Assembly (NCBI GenBank): GCA_030625695.1
Contig: DAOUQK010000012.1
Coordinates: forward strand, 1 to 24,349
From: Paracoccaceae bacterium
Lineage (GTDB): Bacteria > Pseudomonadota > Alphaproteobacteria > Rhodobacterales > Rhodobacteraceae
Reading direction: 5' to 3'
Length of the DNA stretch: 24,349 bases
Shown one piece after another: positions 1 through 8,260 of this stretch. The notes beneath the pieces are model-generated. The model worked only from the letters and a program-made list of their open reading frames with translations, did not search any database and was not told the DNA's origin. The stretch's first letter is position 1. The number at the start of each line of letters is the position of its first letter. A program made the position numbers and the translations under genes.

Positions 1-1
1 G

Positions 2-583
2 GTTATGGCGTTGCAGGATCATGGGGTTCAGCCCGGGAGTGAACCGGTTTTGGTGACGGGTGCGGCGGGCGGTGTTGGTTCGGTGGCGACGGCTATTTTG
101 GCGAACCTGGGTTACGGCGTGGCGGCGGTGACCGGGCGGCCAGAGGCGGCGGAATATCTGACGTCGCTGGGGGCGACGCAGATTGTGGCGCGTGATGAGA
201 TCAACGAGACGGTGAAGCGTCCCTTGGAGGCCGAGGCCTGGGCCGGGTGCATTGATGCCGTTGGTGGCCCGATGTTGGCGCGGGTTCTGGGACAGATCAA
301 GTATGGTGGATCGGTCGCGGCTGTGGGGCTGGCTGGCGGCGCTGGCCTGCCTGCATCGGTGATACCGTTCCTGCTTCGAGGGGTGAACCTTTTGGGAATC
401 GATTCCGTTATGCAGCCTTATGACAATCGGGTTCGTGCCTGGGAGCGGATTGCGCAGGATTTGCCGGTGGATAAGCTGGAGGCGATGATTGTGCCTGCGG
501 GTCTGAGCGATCTGCCGGGTCTGGGGCGTGATATTCTGAAGGGTCAGGTGCGCGGCCGGGTAGTGGTGGATGTGAACGCCTGA
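2..583 (+). CDS. acuI: Acrylyl-CoA reductase (AcuI/YhdH family), C-terminal part, cut by window edge
   Basis: The visible 193 codons are the C-terminal portion of a zinc-independent medium-chain dehydrogenase/reductase; the reading frame is open at the left edge, so the N-terminal catalytic fold lies outside. The Rossmann NADPH motif TGAAGGVGS is near visible residue 19, followed by a YhdH-like core (WAGCIDAVGG, YGGSVAAVGLAGG, GIDSVM). The family reduces acryloyl-CoA to propionyl-CoA with NADPH and in marine Rhodobacteraceae commonly serves DMSP breakdown and acrylate detoxification. Its usual partner dmdA is not in this window. The gene converges on the minus-strand cyclase gene with a 34-base gap. 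The family is clear; the in vivo role in DMSP metabolism is inferred. Confidence 0.85.
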   Translation, partial: VMALQDHGVQPGSEPVLVTGAAGGVGSVATAILANLGYGVAAVTGRPEAAEYLTSLGATQIVARDEINETVKRPLEAEAWAGCIDAVGGPMLARVLGQIKYGGSVAAVGLAGGAGLPASVIPFLLRGVNLLGIDSVMQPYDNRVRAWERIAQDLPVDKLEAMIVPAGLSDLPGLGRDILKGQVRGRVVVDVNA

Positions 584-617
584 AACGCGGTGGGCTGACG
601 GTTTTAGTAGGTGTTGT

Positions 618-2369
618 TCAGACAGCGACACCAACTAACCGCAGCCCGTCCAGAATACGTTCGGCGTCCTCACGACGTTTATACAGTCGAAAAAGCGTTT
701 GCTTGTAGGCCTCCAGATCGAACACTTTTTCGGTGGCGCGGACCCACATTTCAGCGCCTTCTTGGATCCGGCCTGTATGGCCCATGATTGACGCCAGAAC
801 CCGTGCGGGTGACCGCTGTGCCGGGTCAAGCTCAAGCGCTTTAAGGCAGTGTTGTTCCGCGGTCGCACAATCACCGGCAACAAAGTGAGCCACGCCCATA
901 AAGGCATGTATCTGAGGGGTTTCATCATCACGTGGCCCAATCCGAATGGCCCGTGTAAGGCTGAGCATCGACGCCTCAAGATGGTCTGGCCCGGAAAACG
1001 CATGGGCGTAGCCCAACGCAATGTGCCCGAGGTTGGAGTTTGCGTTTAGCTGAACCGCCAGTTCCGCCTCGGAAATGGCCTTGTTGTGGTCGCCTGCCAT
1101 CCAGCAAACGGCGCTCATGAGGGCGCGGGCAATTTCGTCATTTGGGTCTTGTGCCACGGCTGACATGGCAGATTGAAAGGCCAGTGGCAAAAGCTCCATT
1201 GGGGTCCGCCCACTGAAACCCCAACTCAAGTCGATCGCCAGAAAAAGCCCCAGATACGCCCGGGCGATTGCACTATCGTGCCCATCCGCAATCTCTTGCT
1301 GGATGATTTCCTGGGCCAGCAGATTATCGTGTTTCAAATGACGCCTGCCGTGCCAGACCGCTTTCATCAGCCTCTCCCACGCACTTAGATCGTTAACCCG
1401 ACGCTTGGCGGCGTTGTGTGTTTCAAGACGGGCGATTTCGGTGCTGACAATACCCACGACATTCTGGGTGATTTCGTCCTGGATATCAAAAAGATCACTG
1501 ACGTCCCGGTCAAAACGGTCGCCCCAAACAGTTTTGTTCGAGGTGGCCTCGGTCAGCTGCGCAGATACCCGCAGTCGTTGCCCGGCGCGGCGTACGCTGC
1601 CTTCCAGGACATAGCGAACGCCCAGTTCGCGGGCGCAGGTGGACAGATCCTTTGGTTGGCCTTTGTAGAAAAACGAACTGGACCGTGAGGTGACGAATAA
1701 CTGGCTGCAACGAGACAAGGCCATAATCATGTCCTCGACCATGCCGTCGGCAAAAAAATCCTGTTCAGGGTCGTTTGACAAGTTGTCAAATGGCAGAACA
1801 GCAATCGACGGCTTCAAGATTTCGGCAATAAAAGACGCTTGTGTTTCGGGCGACGTGCCCTTGTTGGCGGACCAGTTCCAGACGCGGACGGCACGGGTGA
1901 TGTTCTTTAGTTTCTGTTCGCCTGTATCCGTCCAGCGCACCGCCAACTTATCGGCAACTTGCCTGTAAGCATCGTCTGACAGCGAGATACCCCCTGCGGG
2001 CGACAGGCCTTCGATACGTGCGGTGATGTTGATGCCATCGCCCAGCAGATCGTCCCCGTCCACCAAAACGTCACCGACGTGGATTCCAATGCGGAAAACA
2101 ATCTTTTGATCTCGGGTTGCCATTTCCTGTTGCAGCGCCAATGCGGCCTCGACGGCATGTACGGCTGATGGGAACTCGAACAAAAAACCATCGCCCATGG
2201 ACTTGAAAAGCCGACCGCCACGCGCTTGGGTAAGAGGGCGGATAATCTCAGACTGAATCGCTTGAAGCTCTGAAATTGTCTTTAGTTCGTCTTGTTCGAC
2301 AAGCCTGGAAAACCCAACGACGTCAGCTGCAACAATTGCAACAAGGCGGCGGGTCATTTCGTGGCTCAT
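618..2369 (-). CDS. Class III adenylate/guanylate cyclase with TolB-like and TPR regions
   Basis: A 583-residue signalling protein. Residues ~8-165 are a class III nucleotide cyclase domain of the type common in rhizobia and roseobacters: a metal-binding Asp at ~16 (AADVVGFSRL), a second at ~60 (KSMGDGFLFEF), and the LLGDGINITARIE segment near 108-120. Residues ~185-315 are a TolB/FlgO-like segment (IAVLPFDNLSNDP, FADGMVEDMI, YVLEGSVRRAG). The remainder is alpha-helical with TPR-like repeats (residues ~330-570). Both metal-binding aspartates are present, so activity is plausible; cAMP or cGMP specificity cannot be read from sequence alone. No signal peptide or membrane segment is obvious. It stands alone and faces acuI tail to tail. 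Translation probably starts at the ATG at 2369; a second in-frame ATG lies four codons later. Confidence 0.85.
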   Translation of the reverse strand: MSHEMTRRLVAIVAADVVGFSRLVEQDELKTISELQAIQSEIIRPLTQARGGRLFKSMGDGFLFEFPSAVHAVEAALALQQEMATRDQKIVFRIGIHVGDVLVDGDDLLGDGINITARIEGLSPAGGISLSDDAYRQVADKLAVRWTDTGEQKLKNITRAVRVWNWSANKGTSPETQASFIAEILKPSIAVLPFDNLSNDPEQDFFADGMVEDMIMALSRCSQLFVTSRSSSFFYKGQPKDLSTCARELGVRYVLEGSVRRAGQRLRVSAQLTEATSNKTVWGDRFDRDVSDLFDIQDEITQNVVGIVSTEIARLETHNAAKRRVNDLSAWERLMKAVWHGRRHLKHDNLLAQEIIQQEIADGHDSAIARAYLGLFLAIDLSWGFSGRTPMELLPLAFQSAMSAVAQDPNDEIARALMSAVCWMAGDHNKAISEAELAVQLNANSNLGHIALGYAHAFSGPDHLEASMLSLTRAIRIGPRDDETPQIHAFMGVAHFVAGDCATAEQHCLKALELDPAQRSPARVLASIMGHTGRIQEGAEMWVRATEKVFDLEAYKQTLFRLYKRREDAERILDGLRLVGVAV

Positions 2370-2487
2370 TCAAAGACCCTTGTAAGGTGCTGGGTTCGTA
2401 GCGTCCTGTTATTAAACAATAGAGGTATGGGCGTCAAAAGCAATAAGTTGAGTTGAGTATAGAAATTGGCACCGGTTGAGCGGTGGT

Positions 2488-2510
2488 CAGGGGCGGAGTT
2501 TCCGCCCCTG
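2488..2510 (-). terminator. Hairpin after the AhpD-like gene
   Basis: A perfect 10-bp stem (CAGGGGCGGA / TCCGCCCCTG) with a 3-base loop lies seven bases beyond the stop codon of the AhpD-like gene. No U-tract follows on the minus strand, so it may be a weak terminator or an mRNA 3'-end stabiliser rather than a canonical intrinsic terminator. Confidence 0.5.
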
Positions 2511-2516
2511 CCAATG

Positions 2517-3086
2517 TCAGGCCGCAAGTTCGTAGGGCTGAAACGCCGGGTCGAGTTCGGTGCCCGCCAGGTGATTGGTATAGTTGGAGTACGTTTTGCA
2601 GGCTATGGCCTGGACGATGCCCAATACGTGGCTGACCTCATATCCGGCAGCGAGGAAGGCCGCGACTTCAGCTTGCTCGGGCAATCCGCGCTTTTCTGTC
2701 ATGATCCGGGTGAATACGGCCAAAGCGTTCAGTTTTGAGTCCGCAAGCGGGGTGCCTGCGCGTAAGGCCGCCAGGCTGTCTGCCGGGACTTTGGACATTT
2801 TGTCGGCAATCATTGAATGGGCGGCGGTGCAATAGGTGCAACCATTCACAGCACTGACGCTGAGGAACACGGTTTCCTGTTCCGGTGGGGTAAAGCCTGC
2901 GTCCTGACGAAAGCTGTTATAGGCGGCGATATAGCCAGTCAGCACGCCGGGCAACGCGCCCATAAACCCATACATGTTGGGGATAAAGCCAAGCCTGTCT
3001 TGCGTGGCTTGCAGGATTTTTGCCACCTCGCCGGTTGCGTTTTCAAGGGTTGCCGGGGTGATGTCGATCAGCGGGGTGTTGGTCAT
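2517..3086 (-). CDS. AhpD-like / carboxymuconolactone decarboxylase family protein
   Basis: A 189-residue cytosolic protein of the AhpD/CMD fold. The redox motif is present in full: Cys83-x-x-Cys86 with His90 (NGCTYCTAAHS), preceded by glutamates at 69 and 71 that fit the family's proton-relay position. Such proteins act as thiol peroxidases or reductases against peroxides or reactive electrophiles, and many are assigned to this family without a known substrate. It is transcribed divergently from a TetR-type regulator 76 bases away, a common arrangement in which the regulator controls the enzyme gene. The ATG at 3086 is followed by a normal N-terminus (MTNTPLIDIT). The substrate is not deducible. 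Confidence 0.85.
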   Translation of the reverse strand: MTNTPLIDITPATLENATGEVAKILQATQDRLGFIPNMYGFMGALPGVLTGYIAAYNSFRQDAGFTPPEQETVFLSVSAVNGCTYCTAAHSMIADKMSKVPADSLAALRAGTPLADSKLNALAVFTRIMTEKRGLPEQAEVAAFLAAGYEVSHVLGIVQAIACKTYSNYTNHLAGTELDPAFQPYELAA

Positions 3087-3101
3087 TCTTTTTGTCCTTT
3101 T

Positions 3102-3127
3102 AATTACAGAATGAACATTACATAATT
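3102..3127. promoter_or_regulatory. AT-rich divergent promoter region with weak inverted repeat
   Basis: The 76 bases between the AhpD-like gene and the TetR gene are clearly more AT-rich than their surroundings. They contain the arms AATTA (3102-3106) and TAATT (3123-3127) flanking related ATTACA words. A TetR operator would be expected here, but this inverted repeat is short and the spacing is long, so the assignment is weak. Confidence 0.3.
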
Positions 3128-3162
3128 TGCATTTCCCCGATGTTCCAGCTACATTCAGAACG

Positions 3163-3792
3163 ATGAGTTCAAAAATAAATGATCAGGGTGCAATAACGCG
3201 CGCCAGAGGTCGACCCAGAGGGTTTGACCAGACTGCCGCCCTTGAGGCGGCGATGCGGGTGTTCTGGGGGCAGGGGTTTGCTGCGGCCTCGGTTGATGTG
3301 CTGTGCCGTGAAATGCAGATGCCGCGCGCCAGCCTTTATAAGATGTATGGTGACAAAGAGGGGCTGTTTCTGGCGACCCTGCGCCATTACGGCGAAATAC
3401 GCTTTGCCCCGGTACGTCAGTTGTTGGAAGGCGGCGGGGATATCCACGCAGACCTGTCGGCGTTCTTTAAGGGGGTGATAGATTTTGCCACCTGTGACCC
3501 GCAAACGCCGGGGTGTTTGATTGCCGGGGCTTTGGCAGATACTGCCGGGGCGGATATGCAGATGCGCGCGCGGTTAAAGGTGGAGTTTTCCAAAGTTGAA
3601 ACCGCCTTGCGGGGCCGTCTGGAGCGGGCACAAGGGGCCGGACAGATTGCCGCCACGCCGGGGTCTGAGGCAATGGCCAAGATGCTGGCGGCCACGGCGC
3701 GCGGGCTGATGATACGAACCCGAACCGGCTGTTCAGCTGATGATCTTTATCCGGCGGCGCAGGCTTGTGTCGATATGTGCTGCCACAGGTGA
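3163..3792 (+). CDS. TetR/AcrR-family transcriptional regulator
   Basis: A 209-residue regulator beginning at the ATG at 3163; an upstream in-frame TTG would add 12 residues and is less likely. Residues ~14-62 form the TetR DNA-binding domain (GRPRGFDQTAALEAAMRVFW, then a helix-turn-helix ending ASLYKMYGDKEGLF). The C-terminal ligand domain includes the TPGCLIAGAL segment typical of NemR/AcrR-like regulators, and the protein ends with a Cys-Cys pair. It is divergent from the AhpD-like gene and probably represses it. The cysteines leave open a thiol-based response to oxidants or electrophiles, which is inference. The inducer is unknown. Confidence 0.85.
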   Translation: MSSKINDQGAITRARGRPRGFDQTAALEAAMRVFWGQGFAAASVDVLCREMQMPRASLYKMYGDKEGLFLATLRHYGEIRFAPVRQLLEGGGDIHADLSAFFKGVIDFATCDPQTPGCLIAGALADTAGADMQMRARLKVEFSKVETALRGRLERAQGAGQIAATPGSEAMAKMLAATARGLMIRTRTGCSADDLYPAAQACVDMCCHR

Positions 3793-3858
3793 ACGCCTGC
3801 AGGTGCTGAAATATAGGTTCTGTTTGACGCAAGGTCGGGACGACATGAACTTTTCCCA

Positions 3859-4020
3859 AGGCTGAGCGGCGGGCTTATCGGCTTGCAGGCAATGGTCATC
3901 TCGACCGGGTTGCCGTTTACCCTGATCCTGATGTGCTGGTTGATCTACAAGGGGCTGAAAAGTGAACCGCGCGAGCGGCGCAATCACCCCTTGAAACCGG
4001 GCGCTAAATACGCCCACTAA
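3859..4020 (+). pseudogene. 3' remnant of a BCCT-family transporter gene
   Basis: The reading frame ending at the TAA at 4018-4020 encodes a C-terminal tail typical of betaine/carnitine/choline transporters: LSGGLIGLQAMVISTGLPF, then a hydrophobic run (TLILMCWLIYKG) and a basic tail. Full family members are about 500-650 residues; only ~54 codons remain. The frame is closed by a TAG at 3814-3816, and nothing upstream encodes the other ~11 membrane helices. The gene's probable terminator is still present directly downstream. This looks like the scar of a deletion that removed the transporter. BCCT proteins in roseobacters import glycine betaine, choline or DMSP, so the lost substrate was probably one of these. 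Confidence 0.7.
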
Positions 4021-4021
4021 T

Positions 4022-4055
4022 AACAAGGCCCCGGCTTGCATGCCGGGGCCTTGTT
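4022..4055 (+). terminator. Strong intrinsic terminator after the BCCT remnant
   Basis: A perfect 14-bp stem (AACAAGGCCCCGGC / GCCGGGGCCTTGTT) with the 6-base loop TTGCAT, followed by TGATTTT. It begins two bases after the transporter remnant's stop codon and just upstream of the ribosome-binding site GCAGGAGA of the aminotransferase gene, so it isolates that gene from upstream transcription. Confidence 0.85.
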
Positions 4056-4076
4056 TGATTTTGCAGGAGACCTTCC

Positions 4077-5309
4077 ATGAGCGACACCCTATTGGACATC
4101 GACTTTGTCCGCGCGCAATTCCCCGCCTTTGCCGAGCCCTCCCTGCAAGGTCAGGCGTTTTTCGAAAATGCTGGTGGATCATATACTTGTAAGCCGGTGA
4201 TCGACCGGCTGACGCGCTATTACACCCAACGCAAAGTCCAGCCTTATGAACCTTACGAGGCGTCAAAACTGGCCGGAAAAGAGATGGACGAGGCCCGCAG
4301 CCGTCTGGCCGCGATCATGGGCGTTGCCACGGATGAGTTGAGCTTTGGACCGTCCACCAGCCAGAACGTCTATGTTCTGGCGCAAGCGTTCCGGCAATGG
4401 ATGAAACCGGGCGAGGCGATTATTGTCACCAATCAGGACCACGAGGCCAATACCGGGCCGTGGCGCCGACTGGCGCAGGACGGCATTGAAATCCGGGAAT
4501 GGCGGATCAACCCGGACACCGGCCATTTGGATATCGCCGACCTGGAAAACCTGCTGGATGAGAGTGTGCGATTGGTGTGTTTCCCCCATTGTTCCAACGT
4601 CGTAGGCGAAATTAATCCAGTCAGTGACATCACCGCAATGGCCCATGCGGCTGGCGCGTTTGTCTGCGTTGACGGGGTGTCTTATGCGCCGCACGGGCTG
4701 GTGGATGTGGGCCAGTTGGGCCCCGATATCTATATGTTTTCTGCCTATAAAACCTATGGCCCACATCAGGGCATAATGGTGGTCCGCCGGGCGTTGGGTG
4801 AGATTTTGCCCAATCAGGGGCATCATTTCAATGCGGGCATCCTGTACCAGCGGTTCACCCCCGCTGGTCCGGATCACGCTCAGGTTGCCGCCTCGGCGGG
4901 CATGGCCGACTATCTTGATCAGCTGTGCGATCATCACGGGGGGCCCACCAAGGGCGCTGCTGCCCGCGGCGCTTTTGTGCACGACATGATGCGCGCCCAT
5001 GAAAAGCGCCTGTTGCAGCCGTTACTGGATGCCGTGTCTTCACGCAATTCGGTGCGTCTGATTGGCCCCTCGGATGCCACCGAGCGCGCACCGACGGTGG
5101 CTTTGGCGCTGTCGGGCTCGGGCCAAGCCGTGAGTGCCGACCTTGCCCGCGCCGGGATCATGGCCGGGGGTGGTGATTTCTATGCGGTTCGGCCGTTAGA
5201 GGCGATGGGGGTCGATATGGCCAAAGGTGTTTTGCGCCTGTCGTTCACTCATTACACCTCGAAAGAGGAGGTGGATCGCTTGCTGACTGCGCTGGACGGG
5301 GTGCTTTAG
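4077..5309 (+). CDS. Class V aminotransferase / cysteine desulfurase-like PLP enzyme
   Basis: A 410-residue fold-type I PLP enzyme of the class V (NifS/CsdA-like) family. Lys225 in FSAYKTYGPHQG is the expected Schiff-base lysine, Asp199 in VDGVSYAPHG is the pyridine-nitrogen partner, and the DHEANTGPW segment at ~121-129 matches the cofactor-stacking histidine region. A clear ribosome-binding site (AGGAGA) precedes the ATG. The family includes cysteine desulfurases, selenocysteine lyases and isopenicillin-epimerase-like enzymes. I see no convincing active-site cysteine loop of the SufS type near the C-terminus, so cysteine desulfurase activity is not assured. It lies 78 bases upstream of cfa on the same strand and could be co-transcribed. 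The substrate is not deducible. Confidence 0.8.
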   Translation: MSDTLLDIDFVRAQFPAFAEPSLQGQAFFENAGGSYTCKPVIDRLTRYYTQRKVQPYEPYEASKLAGKEMDEARSRLAAIMGVATDELSFGPSTSQNVYVLAQAFRQWMKPGEAIIVTNQDHEANTGPWRRLAQDGIEIREWRINPDTGHLDIADLENLLDESVRLVCFPHCSNVVGEINPVSDITAMAHAAGAFVCVDGVSYAPHGLVDVGQLGPDIYMFSAYKTYGPHQGIMVVRRALGEILPNQGHHFNAGILYQRFTPAGPDHAQVAASAGMADYLDQLCDHHGGPTKGAAARGAFVHDMMRAHEKRLLQPLLDAVSSRNSVRLIGPSDATERAPTVALALSGSGQAVSADLARAGIMAGGGDFYAVRPLEAMGVDMAKGVLRLSFTHYTSKEEVDRLLTALDGVL

Positions 5310-5387
5310 CGCTTTTCAACAGAAAGCTTGCCTGCGTCCAGTTCCCGGCCTAGCCTAACCTTGTAACCGCCATTGGGGGATTGCGGA

Positions 5388-6605
5388 ATGATTTTGACCA
5401 GAGTTGAAGGACAGAACAATCTGCCCAGGTATTTCCGACGGGTTCTGGCGATGCTGCAAAGTACCGAATATGGTCGTATCGACTTTGTGCTGGAAGACGG
5501 GCGTACATTTCGTGTTGAAGGTCAAAATCCGGGGCCTGCGGCGGTTCTGAACATTCACCACAAGGACCTGTTCTCGCGATTGATCCGTGAGGGTGAATTG
5601 GGGTTCGCTGACGCCTATCTTGACGAATGGTGGAGCACCCCGGATTTGCAGGCCTTCATGGACCTGATGCATATGGGTGAAAACATCGTCTACGATGATT
5701 TTCCCGGGCTTGGGGTGGTGCGTGCCTACGAAAAACTGCGATTCTGGATGCAACGCAATTCGCGGGCGCAAGCGTTGAAGAACATCTCGTATCACTATGA
5801 TTTGGGTAATGAATTTTATCAGCTGTGGTTGGATGAAACGATGACCTATTCCAGTGCATTGTTCGAAATCGGGCCGGATACCGAGCTGCAAAGCACTGAA
5901 GCGGCACAGACCGCCAAATATGCCAGCATGGTCGATCAGATGGGGGTGGGGCCGGGTGATCATATCCTTGAAATCGGCTGCGGCTGGGGCGGGTTTGCGG
6001 AATATGCGGCGGGTCAGCGGGGCCTGCGGGTCACCGGGCTGACCATTTCGCAGGAACAGTTGAACTATGCCCGTCAGCGCATTGAAAAGGCTGGGTTATC
6101 CGATATGGTCGAACTGAAGATGCAGGATTATCGCGATGAGACTGGCAGTTATGATGGTATCGCCTCGATCGAAATGTTCGAAGCGGTGGGGCGCAAATAC
6201 TGGCCGATCTACTTTGAAACAGTGCGCGCACGGCTGAAACCGGGCGCAAATGCAACATTGCAAATCATCACTGTGGGCGATCACCGCTGGGAAGTGTACC
6301 AGCGGGGTGTCGATTTCATCCAGAAATACATCTTTCCGGGCGGCATGCTGCCCAGCCCGACCGTTTTACGACAAGAGATTGAAAGCGCAGGGTTAAACGT
6401 GCTGCAGTCGGTTGAATTCGGTGCCAGTTATGACCTGACATTGCGCCGTTGGCACGAGGCATTTAATGCCAAATGGGACCAGATCGCCGCCATGGGCTTT
6501 GACGACAGGTTCCGGCGGATGTGGAATTTCTATCTGACCTCCTGCGCTGCGGCCTTTGATAATGCGACAGTTGATGTTACTCAGATCACCATAACCCGTG
6601 AATAA
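5388..6605 (+). CDS. cfa: Cyclopropane-fatty-acyl-phospholipid synthase
   Basis: A 405-residue SAM-dependent methyltransferase that adds a methylene bridge to unsaturated acyl chains of membrane phospholipids. The signature segment SYHYDLGNEFYQLWLDETM begins near residue 134, the SAM-binding loop LEIGCGWGG is at 194-202, and the IEMFEAVG and YIFPGG motifs follow. All are typical of full-length CFA synthases, and the length is normal. I place the start at the ATG at 5388, preceded by a GGGGGA ribosome-binding site, rather than at the TTG five codons upstream. Cyclopropanation hardens membranes against oxidative and other stress, which fits the neighbouring trgAB genes. It acts at the inner membrane surface. 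Confidence 0.93.
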   Translation: MILTRVEGQNNLPRYFRRVLAMLQSTEYGRIDFVLEDGRTFRVEGQNPGPAAVLNIHHKDLFSRLIREGELGFADAYLDEWWSTPDLQAFMDLMHMGENIVYDDFPGLGVVRAYEKLRFWMQRNSRAQALKNISYHYDLGNEFYQLWLDETMTYSSALFEIGPDTELQSTEAAQTAKYASMVDQMGVGPGDHILEIGCGWGGFAEYAAGQRGLRVTGLTISQEQLNYARQRIEKAGLSDMVELKMQDYRDETGSYDGIASIEMFEAVGRKYWPIYFETVRARLKPGANATLQIITVGDHRWEVYQRGVDFIQKYIFPGGMLPSPTVLRQEIESAGLNVLQSVEFGASYDLTLRRWHEAFNAKWDQIAAMGFDDRFRRMWNFYLTSCAAAFDNATVDVTQITITRE

Positions 6606-6650
6606 AACGCTGAATACTACACGGGGGTCCTAACCCAGAGCAGTCAAACC

Positions 6651-7121
6651 ATGCAGCCCAACACCCAGTCCACCGCGCAACCCACTGCGGCCAAATTATT
6701 CGCCGCAGGATCGTTGGCGATTTTGGCGTTTATTGTGTCGGGGCAATATATGCCACTGATGCCAGAGGGTAAAGATTTTGGGTATTTCACCCATATAAAC
6801 ATGGGGTTAGGAATTGTTTGCGGCTGGAACATTATGGGCCGACGGGCCGGGCGCGGGGTGACGGCGGCGATCAATAACGGGCTGACGGGCATGACGGCGA
6901 TGGTGTTCTGGGCGTTGTTCATCCAGGGCTGTTACGAAATGTTCCGTCTGGCCATGCGCAACCGTTATGACGGCCCGATCGAAGCCTTGGCCGCGATCTT
7001 TACGATCGCCATGGACTATGGCTGGATTATGCTGAAGGCGCCGATCCTGATTGGGACGTTGTTGGTGGGTGGGGTTTTGGCTGGTCTGGTCACAGATTAT
7101 GCAAAGAAAAGATGGAATTAA
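6651..7121 (+). CDS. trgA: TrgA family membrane protein (tellurite-resistance associated)
   Basis: A 156-residue integral membrane protein with about four hydrophobic segments (roughly residues 15-33, 47-64, 75-98 and 128-148). The spacing and motifs (TAAKLFAAGSLAILAF, GWNIMGRRAGRG, NNGLTGMTAMVFWALF, MRNRYDGPIEAL, GTLLVGGVLAGL) match the TrgA family known mainly from Rhodobacteraceae. TrgA was named in Rhodobacter sphaeroides for a contribution to tellurite resistance; its biochemical activity is not established. It sits 45 bases after cfa and 26 bases before trgB, so a cfa-trgA-trgB transcript is likely. The N-terminus carries about nine more residues before PTAAKL than I recall for the family, so the exact start is uncertain. 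Confidence 0.82.
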   Translation: MQPNTQSTAQPTAAKLFAAGSLAILAFIVSGQYMPLMPEGKDFGYFTHINMGLGIVCGWNIMGRRAGRGVTAAINNGLTGMTAMVFWALFIQGCYEMFRLAMRNRYDGPIEALAAIFTIAMDYGWIMLKAPILIGTLLVGGVLAGLVTDYAKKRWN

Positions 7122-7147
7122 GAGGTAAAGTTAAGGTGATTTAAGCG

Positions 7148-8260
7148 ATGTCTGAGGTATTTCTTTGCGGCCTGCTGACGCATCTGCCCTTGCTGGAAAA
7201 AGTGCTTGGACGCACCGTTGCGCCGAATGAACTGACACCGGCGAAACTGGCTGATCATGCTATCTATGACGTCCCCGGTCAGCCTGTTGTGATGTACTGC
7301 GACCAGCCGGGCGCAGATATCAGCGGGATGGTGATACCTCTTGCGGACGCAAGCGAACTGGCCCGGCTGGCGTTTTATCAAGCCGGGTACGGATTACATC
7401 CCACCCCCTTGGTGGTGACGCTTGCGGATGGCGCAAAGACCGAGGTTCAGGTGTTCCTGCCGCAAGAATTAGCGGCCGCAACGAGCGTGCCGTTTACCAA
7501 CCAGCACTGGATAGCATATTGGGGCGATATCGCCGTGGCGGCTGCGGATGAGATTATGGCCCAAACCACCCAGTTGACGCCTGATCAGATCGCCGGCCGT
7601 TTGCCGGGCATTCACATCCGGGCGGCGTCTTTTGTTGCAGCACAAGCCCGTTCGCTTGGGGCTACACGCGACCTTACCCATGATATTGTGGTGCATCAAC
7701 GCCATCGCAAATACAGCAATTTCTTTGCCGCCGAAGAGATGGATCTGCAATACCGCCGCTATGACGGCGAAATGAGTGAGGTTATGAACCGGGGCGCGCA
7801 AATGCTGGGGCAGGCGGCGGTTGTGTTGCCGTATGATCCAAAGGCAGACGCGGTTTTGATGGTTGAACAATTTCGCGCGCCCCTGTTCATGGGTGGCGAC
7901 CGCGATCCGTGGCTTTGGCAACCGGTGGCTGGTCTGGTGGACCCGGGCGAGAGCCCCGAAGTAGCGGCCCACCGCGAAGTGATAGAAGAGGCGGGGCTGG
8001 AATTGTCGCAATTGTTTCCGGTGGCAGGGACCTATTCCAGCCCCGGTGCCAACAGCGATTTTGTCAGTCTGTTTGTCGGGCTTGGCGATTTCAGCACCCG
8101 TGCGGCGGGCGGCGGGCTGGCGGAAGAAGGTGAAGATATCAAGGTGGGGATTGTCGGGTTTGATGACCTGATGGAGGGTATCGACACCGGGCGATACCGC
8201 GACATGCAACTGGTGCTGACATCGCTTTGGCTGGCGCGTCATCGCCACCGGTGGCGTTAG
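7148..8260 (+). CDS. trgB: TrgB: GGCT-like domain fused to NUDIX hydrolase (ADP-ribose pyrophosphatase type)
   Basis: A 370-residue two-domain protein. Residues ~3-100 resemble a gamma-glutamylcyclotransferase-like fold (VFLCGLLTHLPLLEKVLG). Residues ~180-365 are a NUDIX hydrolase with a complete Nudix box from Gly262 (GLVDPGESPEVAAHREVIEE, then AGL), i.e. G-x5-E-x7-RE-V-x-EE-x-G. The YSSPGANSD segment after the box is typical of ADP-ribose pyrophosphatases (NudF type). Hydrolysis of ADP-ribose to AMP and ribose 5-phosphate is the expected reaction. The fusion and the position after trgA match Rhodobacter trgAB. The ribosome-binding site is AAGGTGA. Its stop overlaps the convergent mgdD stop by four bases. 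The role in tellurite or oxidative stress is from family knowledge; the mechanism is unknown. Confidence 0.85.
   Translation: MSEVFLCGLLTHLPLLEKVLGRTVAPNELTPAKLADHAIYDVPGQPVVMYCDQPGADISGMVIPLADASELARLAFYQAGYGLHPTPLVVTLADGAKTEVQVFLPQELAAATSVPFTNQHWIAYWGDIAVAAADEIMAQTTQLTPDQIAGRLPGIHIRAASFVAAQARSLGATRDLTHDIVVHQRHRKYSNFFAAEEMDLQYRRYDGEMSEVMNRGAQMLGQAAVVLPYDPKADAVLMVEQFRAPLFMGGDRDPWLWQPVAGLVDPGESPEVAAHREVIEEAGLELSQLFPVAGTYSSPGANSDFVSLFVGLGDFSTRAAGGGLAEEGEDIKVGIVGFDDLMEGIDTGRYRDMQLVLTSLWLARHRHRWR

Noticed and set aside
7469..8248. 259-codon minus-strand open frame opposite trgB
   Set aside because: It has no family resemblance, and the plus strand holds a clear NUDIX protein with an intact Nudix box.
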